From positions 193,322 to 257,321 of the forward strand of contig JAKFCX010000060.1 of the NCBI GenBank assembly GCA_036676415.1: a DNA stretch of 64,000 nt, given 5' to 3'. This document shows, one piece after another, positions 42,120 through 50,879 of the stretch. This stretch comes from JAEZDC01 sp036676415 (lineage in GTDB: Bacteria; Bacteroidota; Bacteroidia; Chitinophagales; Chitinophagaceae). The translations under genes and the position numbers were made by a program. Positions within the stretch are counted from its first letter, which is position 1; the number at the start of each line of letters is the position of its first letter. The notes beneath the pieces were generated by a model. It ran no database searches, had not been told where the DNA came from, and saw only the letters and a list, made by a program, of their open reading frames with translations.

Positions 42120-43805
42120 TTAGAAAGTAAACGTATTTGGCAGTCTTTCATTTCCAAAATATGATTCGATCGGTGTAGGATTTAACTGCTTGTTTGTTTT
42201 CAATTTAGCATATAACTCTTCAAAACTTAGTGAAGCACCTTCTTTCGTCAGTATATCTAACAAGGCTACAGCAAAAGGAGAGTTGCTACTAATTGATCCG
42301 TCATGAAAGCGAATAAAATCATCCACTTCTTTAATTCCAGAAGCCAGCACTCTTTTAAATGGATTCTTTAGTTTAGCTACCTCACCTTCAGGATCTGTTT
42401 CCCTGTTACCCTGCAGCATAGATGATAATGAGGTTCCGCCAAAACATACATCCGTTATCAGTATTACTTTATTCAGCTGATCGAGATTTCTGAACAGCAC
42501 AGTATAATCAATATAGCTGTTCAATTCTGTCATAGAAGGTTTCGACATGTCTTTCATCGGCTTAGAATCGCTGCAAACTATATATCCCGCTTTTTGTCGC
42601 TGATCATAATACCCATGACCAGCAAAATAGATGATATACTGGCTGTATGGGTTCTGAATTTCGTTATCGATCAATTCGGATATTGCTGATAAGATGCTGT
42701 CTTTTGGCTTATTGTACAAAGGAATCACTTCATAACCCAATGAAGAGAAAACCCTGGCTGCATCTCGTCCGTCGTTAACAGGATTTCTCAATAATGCCCA
42801 GTTGTCTCTAGCTTCATAATTGCTCGTAGCTACAATGATCACCTTCTTCTTCCGGGTGGCAATATTGCTGTCTATAACGGCTGGCTTTTGTTTGATGGTC
42901 AGACCACGTTTTTCACTTCCAGATTCTGGCTTTACAAACGATAGGAGCCTTAAATACTCTGTTTCCTCTATGATCTTTATGTTTGCCTGCACAGACAATT
43001 GCTGGTCATACCAATGTTTAAGGAATGTCTTATAAGATGCTCGATGTAATGTGTCGAACAGGTTCAATACATTAAAGCTATCAGGTAAGTTGCTGATCAC
43101 TTTAAACATATCACCTTTTATCACACCTGTTTTAGGATCTTTCGACTCACTGCTCATTTTTTCAGGGCAAATAATCACTCGATTCTTTTTAGAGAATAAT
43201 GCTTCGGAAATATTATCACTAAAAAAGTTCCTGTAGTAATCCGGTAAGATCACATCACCTTCACCAGTATCGAATATAATCAACTGGCTTTTCGCAGCTA
43301 TCCTGTCTGTGAGTGTTTTAAGGTGACTAAGCGTAAATACATAGTTCTCCCTCTGTTTATTAACTGCAAGATTGTTTATGGCATAAAAACCTTCCTTGTT
43401 TCCTTTTTCATCCATTTGTATTCCCCAACCGATGCTTGCATAATAAAAGATAAATATATCGTCTGGCTGAATGGTTGATTGGATTTTTGCAAATGCCTTG
43501 TATAATGTGTCGAGTGTTATATCAGTGGTGTAGGTCTGACTTATTACGCTATCAATTCCTGCTCCCGGCTTCTTTTTTAACTTCGTAAAATATGCTGATA
43601 TACCATCTGCATCTGTGATACAAGCAGAACAGGGAGTGAAGATCATCATATCTTTTTTTTCCTGGCCCGATGCAGGTGAAAATCCAATGGAGAGTATGTA
43701 TACTCTTTTACCTTTTTTGTTTCCGACAGGTGCAACACCAGCCCAAACAAGTTGACCTGAAAAGGCAACCAAAACAAGCAATAAAGCAGTTCTCAGGTAC
43801 AGCAT
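42120..43805 (-). CDS. Secreted protein with tandem caspase-like domains, first degenerate
   Basis: A 561-residue protein starting at ATG 43805, which opens a signal peptide (MLYLRTALLLVLVAFS). It has two clan CD folds. The C-terminal one is intact: IIYFAGHGYYD (His397) and ILITDVCFGGTS (Cys454), with the usual NDGRDAARVFSSLGYEV strand-helix before it. The N-terminal domain has the same order (ACITDADGISAYF, DIFIFYYASIGWG at about 118-128, LIIFDTGEGD near 176-184) but no catalytic His or Cys at the expected places. The gene is next to a second secreted possible clan-CD protein. Substrate unknown. Confidence 0.82.
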   Translation of the reverse strand: MLYLRTALLLVLVAFSGQLVWAGVAPVGNKKGKRVYILSIGFSPASGQEKKDMMIFTPCSACITDADGISAYFTKLKKKPGAGIDSVISQTYTTDITLDTLYKAFAKIQSTIQPDDIFIFYYASIGWGIQMDEKGNKEGFYAINNLAVNKQRENYVFTLSHLKTLTDRIAAKSQLIIFDTGEGDVILPDYYRNFFSDNISEALFSKKNRVIICPEKMSSESKDPKTGVIKGDMFKVISNLPDSFNVLNLFDTLHRASYKTFLKHWYDQQLSVQANIKIIEETEYLRLLSFVKPESGSEKRGLTIKQKPAVIDSNIATRKKKVIIVATSNYEARDNWALLRNPVNDGRDAARVFSSLGYEVIPLYNKPKDSILSAISELIDNEIQNPYSQYIIYFAGHGYYDQRQKAGYIVCSDSKPMKDMSKPSMTELNSYIDYTVLFRNLDQLNKVILITDVCFGGTSLSSMLQGNRETDPEGEVAKLKNPFKRVLASGIKEVDDFIRFHDGSISSNSPFAVALLDILTKEGASLSFEELYAKLKTNKQLNPTPIESYFGNERLPNTFTF

Positions 43806-43885
43806 AATATGAATCGGAGGTTTAAAGCATTGAACTTCACGCAAAAGATAAGCAAATTATGATGAAGCAGTTTTAAGGTAATAAC

Positions 43886-43918
43886 AAAAAAAGGCCGGGC
43901 TTTTAAAAAAGCCCGGCT
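43886..43918 (-). terminator. Terminator after the GSCGG protein gene
   Basis: Minus-strand stem GCCGGGC / GCCCGGC around an A/T-rich loop (TTTTAAAA), followed by T7. It ends transcripts from the upstream gene at 44020. Confidence 0.8.
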
Positions 43919-44019
43919 CACCCTAAACCTAAACATCTATGATTAGTTACAAACTAGCTGCAATTTCTGTTACTATTATTAAGCCTTGTTCAGAATGGCA
44001 TTAGAAACATATTAGAATG

Positions 44020-45768
44020 TCAATCAGCCGATGCTAATCTTTCTCTGGAAGGATCCAGTTTATTGTATGCAATCATAAATATTGCTCCGAGATTTTTATG
44101 TGGTGGTACATAGTCTTCAAACCGATCCTTGCTTGCTTTGTCTTTAAATTTTGTACTAAGATCTTTCCAGATTGAAGGCCACTCAAGGTCTTTTCCCTCT
44201 CTTAAAAGATCAGCCATGTGATTGATCAAAGGTTGAGTGATGATAGCTGTTCCCACTTGCTTAGTTGCAATAATATGAGCCTGTGGACATGCCTGTAACA
44301 CATCATCTAAATTCTGGTATCCACCACAGCTTCCTAGCAGCACCACTTTTGATGAAGAAGGTAATTGTTCAATCGTTGACCGAACATGATAGCTATGTCC
44401 ACGATGAATAGCAATGGTTGGGTGAATATTATTTTTGTATAAGTAATCGTTGAGATTAGCCTGGGCTTTGGCATCCAGACCTTTTCTTTCATCTAAAGGT
44501 TTGTTTGCATAGATCGTAACATCATTTCCTTTTAGCGAAACGATCTCTACCCATTCCGGTTTATTGATGATCTTCCAGTTGCTGTTTCTGAATGTGGCGA
44601 GAAAGTTTGCAAAATCGGCAGGTCCAATCTCATCACCATAAATAAACTGTTCTATGATCACTCTTCCTGAAGGATCTTTTAATGTACTGACAGGCATGTT
44701 AAAAACAGGGTTGATTCCTAGCGTAGCCGGAATATCAATATTATTAGCCGGATCTTTTGAAAGGAAAATAGTGTTTAAGGTGTTGTAAATATTCTTTGCT
44801 CTTAAGCTGGTTGCTTTTTCCTGGTTGGTCTGTACTTCAGTTAGAATGAGAAGTTGTAAGGTAGGGTCAGCAATACTGGCAAATGCATCAGCCACATCAA
44901 CAGCATCTTCCAGGCTATTCGTTTCATCCAGCTTGTTTACAAAGCGTTTCATCAGTACAATGGACTGATCAGTTTCCATCCTGGTGAGAAAATCATTCAA
45001 TGTATTGTAACCTGCAGCGAGTTTTATCCATTTTTTGAAATGATCATAACCAACTGCTTTCATTAATTCATCACCCGCATTTTTTCCTTTTAATTTGTCA
45101 AAGATCCTTTTGTATACACCAAGATAACTACTCGTGTAAATTTCATCGGCACCCATCACTGCTACATAATACAACTCTTCCGGCGATAGTGGTTGTAGTT
45201 TACGATAACGAACAGCATCGGAAGCGTTATGCAGACCATTGATTTGGTTTACGTATAACTCAATTGCTTTTTGCTTCAGTTTTTTTGAAAGGTCTTTATA
45301 ACCAATAGGTGTTTCATTTTTTGAAAGACGGTCGGCATAACTTAACTGTGTTTTTACCAGCAGCTTATAATATTTATTATCATCTTTTAAAGCTGGTTCA
45401 ATTGATTCAAATGTTAGCGTGCCACGATAAAGATCATCGAGAAAAGGGAAGTATAGTCTGCCTGTTTTCATCGAAGCCATTTTGCCGATGGTACTCACCA
45501 AAGGATCGCTACTGGCTTTAATTTTCTTGCTTAATGCACTACCTGAGGCGGCATATGTGTAGACCAGGTCAGGATTCTTATAGGCAATCATCCTGATCTT
45601 TTCTTCTGCTCCTGCTATGTTTGGATTTCTTACCAGCTTCTGCATCACTGTTTTATCATCATCAGCTTTTGGCTGTAGCATGGTATCGTCGTCTGTAACA
45701 GTGGCGGTTTGAGCAAAACCAGCACTGATTATCAATGAAAATGCAATGGTCACAATAATTCCTCTCAT
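44020..45768 (-). CDS. Secreted protein with GSCGG motif, putative clan CD peptidase-like
   Basis: A 582-residue exported protein, ATG 45768 (signal peptide ending SAGFAQ). Not assigned to a known family. Residues about 30-420 are mostly helical. Near the end is a beta strand TIAIHRGHSYH (His455-461), 20 residues later VVLLGSCGGYQN (Cys481): the order and hydrophobic strands before His and Cys match the layout of clan CD cysteine peptidases (caspase, separase, CHAT, gingipain). The spacing is shorter than in the tandem caspase-like neighbour. A peptidase role is inference. It is upstream of that gene on the same strand, but with a terminator between. Confidence 0.6.
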   Translation of the reverse strand: MRGIIVTIAFSLIISAGFAQTATVTDDDTMLQPKADDDKTVMQKLVRNPNIAGAEEKIRMIAYKNPDLVYTYAASGSALSKKIKASSDPLVSTIGKMASMKTGRLYFPFLDDLYRGTLTFESIEPALKDDNKYYKLLVKTQLSYADRLSKNETPIGYKDLSKKLKQKAIELYVNQINGLHNASDAVRYRKLQPLSPEELYYVAVMGADEIYTSSYLGVYKRIFDKLKGKNAGDELMKAVGYDHFKKWIKLAAGYNTLNDFLTRMETDQSIVLMKRFVNKLDETNSLEDAVDVADAFASIADPTLQLLILTEVQTNQEKATSLRAKNIYNTLNTIFLSKDPANNIDIPATLGINPVFNMPVSTLKDPSGRVIIEQFIYGDEIGPADFANFLATFRNSNWKIINKPEWVEIVSLKGNDVTIYANKPLDERKGLDAKAQANLNDYLYKNNIHPTIAIHRGHSYHVRSTIEQLPSSSKVVLLGSCGGYQNLDDVLQACPQAHIIATKQVGTAIITQPLINHMADLLREGKDLEWPSIWKDLSTKFKDKASKDRFEDYVPPHKNLGAIFMIAYNKLDPSRERLASAD

Positions 45769-45885
45769 CAAAATTGCTTTAATGTGATGGTCACAAAAAT
45801 GAAACCAAGGCTGGTTGATGATTTGACTCTACAACTGGATTGAATTTTAATAAGGGAACAGTAGTGAAGCAGGAGCACTATGCAC

Positions 45886-45916
45886 AAAAGAAACTGCCTG
45901 GAGAACCAGGCAGTTT
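45886..45916 (-). terminator. Terminator after the coiled-coil gene
   Basis: An 11-bp perfect stem (AAACTGCCTGG, 45891-45901, with its complement 45906-45916) around AGAA; on the minus strand it is followed by TCTTTTG. Confidence 0.6.
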
Positions 45917-45948
45917 GCACAACAATCGAAATAAAGGCCTACATCCAC

Positions 45949-46311
45949 TTAACTAAAAAATTTTAAGAAATTATCTTTCAACTCATCGTTTACGATTCTG
46001 TTTGCCTGCATCTGCAGGCCGAACATCTTTACGGAAGGTGTCAATTCAAATTCAGTCTCCCATTCATCTTCCTCGTCTACAGAAATATTTTCCAGCTTTA
46101 ACTTCATCCTCTGTAACCATTTTTTCTGGATAGAGAAAGATTCAGAAAAATGATCGATCATATTTAATACTTCCTCAGATCCATTATGGTCTGCAGCATC
46201 GGGAAGATGGCGCTTCATTATGTTGATCTGGTCGTTGAGAAATGCCAGCTCTTTCAACCAGAGTTCAACTTCAAGTTCATGTTTTATGGTATGGTTAGCA
46301 ACGGCTGACAT
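45949..46311 (-). CDS. Hypothetical coiled-coil protein
   Basis: A 120-residue soluble, strongly helical protein (HELEVELWLKELAFLNDQINIMKRHL; FSESFSIQKKWLQRMKLKLENI), acidic in the middle. Not recognised. Upstream of the GSCGG protein on the same strand but separated from it by a terminator-like hairpin. No signal peptide. Function unknown. Confidence 0.55.
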   Translation of the reverse strand: MSAVANHTIKHELEVELWLKELAFLNDQINIMKRHLPDAADHNGSEEVLNMIDHFSESFSIQKKWLQRMKLKLENISVDEEDEWETEFELTPSVKMFGLQMQANRIVNDELKDNFLKFFS

Positions 46312-46473
46312 TCGGTGTAATGGTTAATTACATAGCAAAAATGGAGGTTGCATATCAGCTAAAAGATGACAGATGGCATTCAAAAACATGATTCTCATCA
46401 GGAAGAGGCCATTTTTAATCTTGGCAAATGCCATGATTGGATCGAAATCCAGTAATAGGGGCGATAAATTTCT

Positions 46474-46481
46474 TACGTTTG
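46474..46481 (+). promoter_or_regulatory. Candidate -7 box (TACGTTTG) of the DUF2911 gene
   Basis: Perfect TAnnTTTG, 15 bases before the ATG at 46497. No -33 TTG at the expected distance. Confidence 0.45.
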
Positions 46482-46496
46482 CAAAAAAAATTGAAT

Positions 46497-47324
46497 ATGA
46501 GAAATACGATTTTGCTAGCCATTGTATGTTTCTTCTGTTTGGGAGCTTCTGCACAATTAAGAACTCCGGCTCCAAGCCCATTACAAACGATCAAACAGGA
46601 TTTTGGTGTTGGAAATATTGAACTGAGCTACAGCAGGCCTGGCGCTAAAGGAAGAACAATACTTGGAGATGTAGAACCATTTGGGATTGTTTGGAGAACA
46701 GGTGCGAATAATGCTACTACACTCACATTTAGTGATGATGTGAAAATCGGAGGTGTGGATGTAAAAGCAGGTAAGTATGGTTTAGTTAGTATTCCTGGTA
46801 AGGATGAGTGGGTTTTTATCATTACTAAAGATCTTAATGTTACGTCTGCCTCAGCTTACAAGCAGGAGAATGATGTGGTGCGTGTAAATGTAAAACCTGT
46901 TACGAATGCGAATCATGTAGAGACGTTAACCATGCAGTTTGGCAATATCACCAACAGTTCGGTTGATCTCCAGTTGATGTGGGAAAAAACAATGGTGTCT
47001 TTGCCAATCACTACCAATACTGATGCTAAGGTGATGGCTCAGATCGAGAATACTTTGATCAAAGACAACCGTCCGTACTTTGCAGCTGCTACTTACTATT
47101 ATGAGAATGGCAAGGACATTAATTTAGCAAGACAATGGGTTGATAAAGCTGTTGAGAACAACCCAAAAGCTTTCTGGATGCATTTACTTAAGGCAAGGAT
47201 CGCTCTTAAGCAAGGCGACAAGGCTACAGCAAAGGCAAGTGCAGAAAAAACAAAAGCTTTAGCTGCAGAACAGAAAGCTGATAATTATGTTAGAATGGCT
47301 AACGAATTACTCGCTTCATTGTAA
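46497..47324 (+). CDS. DUF2911 protein with C-terminal TPR-like helices
   Basis: A 275-residue exported protein; ATG 46497 starts a signal peptide (ending LGASAQ). DUF2911 region: PSPLQTIKQDFGVGNIELSYSRPGAKGRTILGDVEPFGIVWRTGANNATTLTFSDDVKIGGVDVKAGKYGLVSIP broken across residues about 25-100. Residues about 195-275 hold TPR-like helices (YYENGKDINLARQWVDKAVENNPKAFWMHLLKARIALKQGDK). Common in Bacteroidota, function unknown. Probably periplasmic. Followed by a strong terminator preceded by a 19-bp tandem repeat. Confidence 0.85.
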   Translation: MRNTILLAIVCFFCLGASAQLRTPAPSPLQTIKQDFGVGNIELSYSRPGAKGRTILGDVEPFGIVWRTGANNATTLTFSDDVKIGGVDVKAGKYGLVSIPGKDEWVFIITKDLNVTSASAYKQENDVVRVNVKPVTNANHVETLTMQFGNITNSSVDLQLMWEKTMVSLPITTNTDAKVMAQIENTLIKDNRPYFAAATYYYENGKDINLARQWVDKAVENNPKAFWMHLLKARIALKQGDKATAKASAEKTKALAAEQKADNYVRMANELLASL

Positions 47325-47327
47325 AAG

Positions 47328-47365
47328 ATATCATGTTCTTATAAAAATATCATGTTCTTATAAAA
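47328..47365. repeat. Perfect 19-bp tandem duplication
   Basis: ATATCATGTTCTTATAAAA occurs twice without a gap (47328-47346, 47347-47365), directly before the terminator stem. Confidence 0.85.
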
Positions 47366-47390
47366 AGCCACGGATACCGTGGCTTTTTAA
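47362..47390. terminator. Bidirectional terminator
   Basis: AAAAAGCCACGG / CCGTGGCTTTTT around ATA gives a 12-bp stem with A-rich and T-rich flanks, serving both the DUF2911 gene and the convergent cinA. Confidence 0.85.
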
Positions 47391-48640
47391 TTTTCGATAA
47401 TGAATTTTCTAAGAAAGTTCAATGCATTGGTAGCAGTCATTTCAATATTGCGCTGGCGATCGAAGCGAAAGTTGAATGACCTTGTTGCAACTTTCCCTTC
47501 ATTATTAGCAGCAGCGATCCACACCAGGCCAACCGGTTTGTCTTCAGTTCCACCTGTTGGGCCCATGATTCCGCTAACTGCGATGGAATAATCAGTATTC
47601 ATCAATTTTACTGCATTCAAAGCCATTTCTGTAACGGCTTCTTCACTTACGGCACCGGAGGATGCTAATGTAGAAGCGTTTACTTTTAAAATACCTGTTT
47701 TGATACGATTATCATAACTCACTACAGATCCGTAATAGTATTTTGACGAACCAGGAATAGCTGTAATTAGATGAGCCATATAACCTCCTGTACAACTTTC
47801 CGCAGTGCACATTGTTTTGTTTTTATCAATCAATAGTTTTCCAATTGCAGCTTGAATTGGAATATCTTCATCAGTAACAAGAATATCTTTTACCTGCTTT
47901 TTCAATGTGGCGAAAAGTTCATCCAGCTGTTGTTGTAAAATGATCTTATCAGCCCCATGTCCCGTAAGTCTTAACCGAACCAATCCATAATTCGGCAGGT
48001 AAGCTAGTTTAATGTTGGTTGGCAGTGTTGTTTCAAAATCCTTGATATGCTCAGCAAGAAATGATTCGCCCATACCCATTGTAACCAACGTTCGATGTTC
48101 AATTGCAGGTGTTTTGAATTTTTTTTGAATGATGCTTACAACCGGTTGCATCATTGCTTTCATTTCTGAAGGAACGCCCGGCATTGAAATGAAAATGCTT
48201 CCATTTTTTTCAAACATCATTCCTGGTGCTGTGCCTTTTTCGTTTTTGATAACAGTACAAACGTCAGGAACCTCTGCCTGTTTACGATTCCTGTCTATCA
48301 TTGGTCGGTTATATATCTTTTCAAACAGATAAGTTATATGATCTAATGTGGATTGATCTGTTACCATTTTGCCGCCAAAGTATTCACACAAAAGTGGCTT
48401 GGTAATATCATCTGCAGTAGGTCCCAATCCTCCCGTAATGAGAATGATGCTGGATTCTTTTGCGGCAATATTCAAAATGTTGATGATGTCATTCCATTCA
48501 TCACCAACGGCATATTTTGCTTTAACGGTAACGCCGATCTTATTTAGTCCTTGCCCAATAAAAGCACTGTTGGTGTCTATAACCTGTCCGATCAATAATT
48601 CATCGCCAATAGTAATAACAGATGCAAATAGCTTTTCCAT
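47387..48640 (-). CDS. cinA: CinA-family protein (NMN deamidase-type)
   Basis: A 417-residue protein of two domains. The N-terminal MoaB/MogA-like domain (GDELLIGQVIDTNSAFIGQGLNKIG and ITGGLGPTADDITK) spans about 10-170. The C-terminal CinA domain has AESCTGGYMAHLITAIPGSSKYYYGSVVSYDNRIK and SGIMGPTGGTEDKPVGLVWIA, with the conserved Ser and Lys-region residues of nicotinamide mononucleotide deamidases. Cytosolic; converts NMN to nicotinate mononucleotide in relatives and may hydrolyse ADP-ribose. Normal length. Confidence 0.93.
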   Translation of the reverse strand: MEKLFASVITIGDELLIGQVIDTNSAFIGQGLNKIGVTVKAKYAVGDEWNDIINILNIAAKESSIILITGGLGPTADDITKPLLCEYFGGKMVTDQSTLDHITYLFEKIYNRPMIDRNRKQAEVPDVCTVIKNEKGTAPGMMFEKNGSIFISMPGVPSEMKAMMQPVVSIIQKKFKTPAIEHRTLVTMGMGESFLAEHIKDFETTLPTNIKLAYLPNYGLVRLRLTGHGADKIILQQQLDELFATLKKQVKDILVTDEDIPIQAAIGKLLIDKNKTMCTAESCTGGYMAHLITAIPGSSKYYYGSVVSYDNRIKTGILKVNASTLASSGAVSEEAVTEMALNAVKLMNTDYSIAVSGIMGPTGGTEDKPVGLVWIAAANNEGKVATRSFNFRFDRQRNIEMTATNALNFLRKFIIEN

Positions 48641-48692
48641 AACAACAGACCGTATTTTTGTCTTTAATTTCAGGTGAAGGTAAAGTTGAATT

Positions 48693-50075
48693 ATGAAAAG
48701 ATGTTTAGTGGTTTTAATGATGATGGGTTGTTTAGTTGCTAATGCACAATCAACAAAAGAAAGGCTGGATACCCAGGTAAAAAGGTTTGTTGCCGATAGC
48801 CAGATGAAACATGGTATCGTTGGTTTTTATGTTGCCGATGCAAATACAGGAGATGTCGTGTATGACTGGAATGGAAAAGTTGGTCTTGCTCCAGCCAGTA
48901 CACAGAAAATTGTTACATCTGTTGCTGCATTGGAATTGCTGGGTAAGGAGTACAGATATAAGACTGAAATAGGCTATACAGGTGAATTGGATAAAGGACA
49001 ATTGAAAGGAGATGTGGTCGTGAAAAGCCACGGCGATCCAACTTTTGGAAGCGAGAAGTTTGAGTTAACAAAGCCGCAAATAATATTTAATAAAGTCGCA
49101 GATTCGTTTCAAAGTCTCGGTATTAGAAAAATCACAGGTAATTTATTATTGGATGTCTCCTCTTTCAGCATTCAACCTTTACCGGGAGGATGGATCTGGG
49201 ATGATATTGGAAACTATTATGGAGCAGGAAGTTGGGGATTGAACTGGAGAGAAAATCAGTATGATCTTTTATTGAAGCCTGGAGCTAAAGAAGGAGACAA
49301 GGTGACGATTACTGGCTCTGATCCAAAGCTATATACCGAGCTTCCTGCTAATTATCTCAAAACCGGTAAAAAGGGAAGCGGAGATAATGCATATATCTAT
49401 TATCCACCATATTCCTTCAACGGTTTTCTTGAAGGTACATTTGAAGGTGGTAAAAAGATAAGTGGAAGTTTTCCGGATGCGCCGGCACAATTTGGGTTTG
49501 AATTAAAACACCTATTTGAATCAAAGAATATAACTCTTCTGAAACGTGCTCGGATAGTTTATGAGGAGCCATTAAATGGAAATATTTTCTTCTCTCATCA
49601 TTCACCCTCTATGGACAGCATTGTTTATTGGTTCATGCGAAAAAGCATTAATTTATATGGTGAGGCTTTAGTAAAGACGATAGGATCAAAGATTTCAGGA
49701 GTCGGTTCTACAGATACAGGAGTGGCTGTAGTAAGAAGATTTTACAAAGACAAAGGAATTGTTTCATTGGCAGAATTAAAGATTATGGATGGTAGTGGTT
49801 TGTCTCCATCAAACAGGTTAACAGCAGAATCATTAGGTAAAATATTGGTGTATGCTAAGAAACAATCGTGGTTTCCGTCATTCGAACAATCATTTCCTCA
49901 ATTCAATGGCATGAGCCTTAAAAGCGGAACAATAAGAGGCGCAAAAGCGTTTGCCGGATATCATAAGTCGAATGAGGGTAAAGAATATGTAGTGGCCATC
50001 ATTGTAAATAATTATGATGGCTCGGCAGGATCAATTGTAAACAAGATGTATAAAGTACTGGATGTGTTGAAATAG
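48693..50075 (+). CDS. dacB: D-alanyl-D-alanine carboxypeptidase/endopeptidase (PBP4 type)
   Basis: A 460-residue exported penicillin-binding protein. Signal peptide about 1-19. Catalytic Ser69 and Lys72 in APASTQKIV; second motif Ser-Asn in DGSGLSPSNRLT, third LKSGTIRGAKA (Lys-Ser-Gly). A large insert between the first and second motifs (about 90-280) is the family's domain II/III region. Trims or cleaves crosslinks in peptidoglycan. Works in the same area as murQ and the L,D-transpeptidase, though it is not linked to them. Confidence 0.93.
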   Translation: MKRCLVVLMMMGCLVANAQSTKERLDTQVKRFVADSQMKHGIVGFYVADANTGDVVYDWNGKVGLAPASTQKIVTSVAALELLGKEYRYKTEIGYTGELDKGQLKGDVVVKSHGDPTFGSEKFELTKPQIIFNKVADSFQSLGIRKITGNLLLDVSSFSIQPLPGGWIWDDIGNYYGAGSWGLNWRENQYDLLLKPGAKEGDKVTITGSDPKLYTELPANYLKTGKKGSGDNAYIYYPPYSFNGFLEGTFEGGKKISGSFPDAPAQFGFELKHLFESKNITLLKRARIVYEEPLNGNIFFSHHSPSMDSIVYWFMRKSINLYGEALVKTIGSKISGVGSTDTGVAVVRRFYKDKGIVSLAELKIMDGSGLSPSNRLTAESLGKILVYAKKQSWFPSFEQSFPQFNGMSLKSGTIRGAKAFAGYHKSNEGKEYVVAIIVNNYDGSAGSIVNKMYKVLDVLK

Positions 50076-50076
50076 T

Positions 50077-50661
50077 TTAGAATATAACACCTGCATAAAG
50101 TTCAGCAAATGAAATAGTATTATTAATTGTAGTTATTTGTAGGATGCCTGTTTCATTTTGTAATTCTTCGAACTTCCAGTTATTACCGGGAGACTTTCTC
50201 CAAATCCTGATGCCTTTTTTTAAAGAATCAATCATTATATATTCTTTTAAAGATGGTATCTGCATGTAGAAGAAAAATTTCCTGCCCATGTCATAATCAG
50301 TAGTAGAAGGAGAAAGTATTTCAAATACTGCTGTGGGATTAGCGATCATATCCATTTTATCATCCACCAATTCGGGTTCTCCACATACTATTGTGGCATC
50401 GGGATAGAAAAATGATTCTTTTGATTTAACGTATAATCTAAGCTCACTTGGAAATACCGTACATTCTTTTCCTTTTAATCTCGCATGCAATTCACCAATG
50501 AGATTGGCATGAATTCTATTGTGCCTCAGCGAAGCTCCTGACATATTAATGATCTCACCATCAACATATTCATGTTTTTCCTCTTCACTCCGTTCCCAGC
50601 TAAGGTATTCGGAAGGAGACATTTTTGGATGATATTTTGCCACTGGCTCCTTGATATCCAT
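50077..50661 (-). CDS. Uma2-family (DUF820) endonuclease-like protein
   Basis: A 194-residue PD-(D/E)XK fold protein. LSWERSEEEKHEYVDGEIINMSG, then PSELRLYVKSKESFFYPDATIV (Asp of the active site), VFEILSPSTTDYDMGRKFFFYM (Glu/Lys) follow the family pattern. Members multiply in cyanobacteria and Bacteroidota; nuclease action is inferred, not proven. One copy only here, beside dacB (2-base gap, convergent). Confidence 0.85.
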   Translation of the reverse strand: MDIKEPVAKYHPKMSPSEYLSWERSEEEKHEYVDGEIINMSGASLRHNRIHANLIGELHARLKGKECTVFPSELRLYVKSKESFFYPDATIVCGEPELVDDKMDMIANPTAVFEILSPSTTDYDMGRKFFFYMQIPSLKEYIMIDSLKKGIRIWRKSPGNNWKFEELQNETGILQITTINNTISFAELYAGVIF

Positions 50662-50717
50662 TACTCTAATTTAGGCATTTTTATTCTGTAAAGTGCTTGC
50701 TGAATAATGATTTAAAA

Positions 50718-50757
50718 GCACAAGTGAGTGACACAACGAAGCTGATTCATTTTCTAT
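50718..50757 (+). repeat. Dispersed intergenic repeat, copy 9 (subtype B)
   Basis: GCACAAGTGAGTGACACAAC, then GAAGCTGATTCATTTTCTAT. Lies in the divergent gap between Uma2 and prfC. Confidence 0.75.
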
Positions 50758-50782
50758 AGCTGGCTCAATAACCTGCAAACCT

Positions 50783-50790
50783 TACCTTTG
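50783..50790 (+). promoter_or_regulatory. Candidate -7 box (TACCTTTG) of prfC
   Basis: Perfect TAnnTTTG, 89 bases before the prfC ATG; no -33 TTG at the usual spacing. Confidence 0.35.
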
Positions 50791-50879
50791 CCGACTTTAA
50801 TAAAGTCAATAGGTCATTAGAAATAAGTCATTAAGCTTACACAATGACTGGATGACCAATGACTTAATGACGAAATGGA

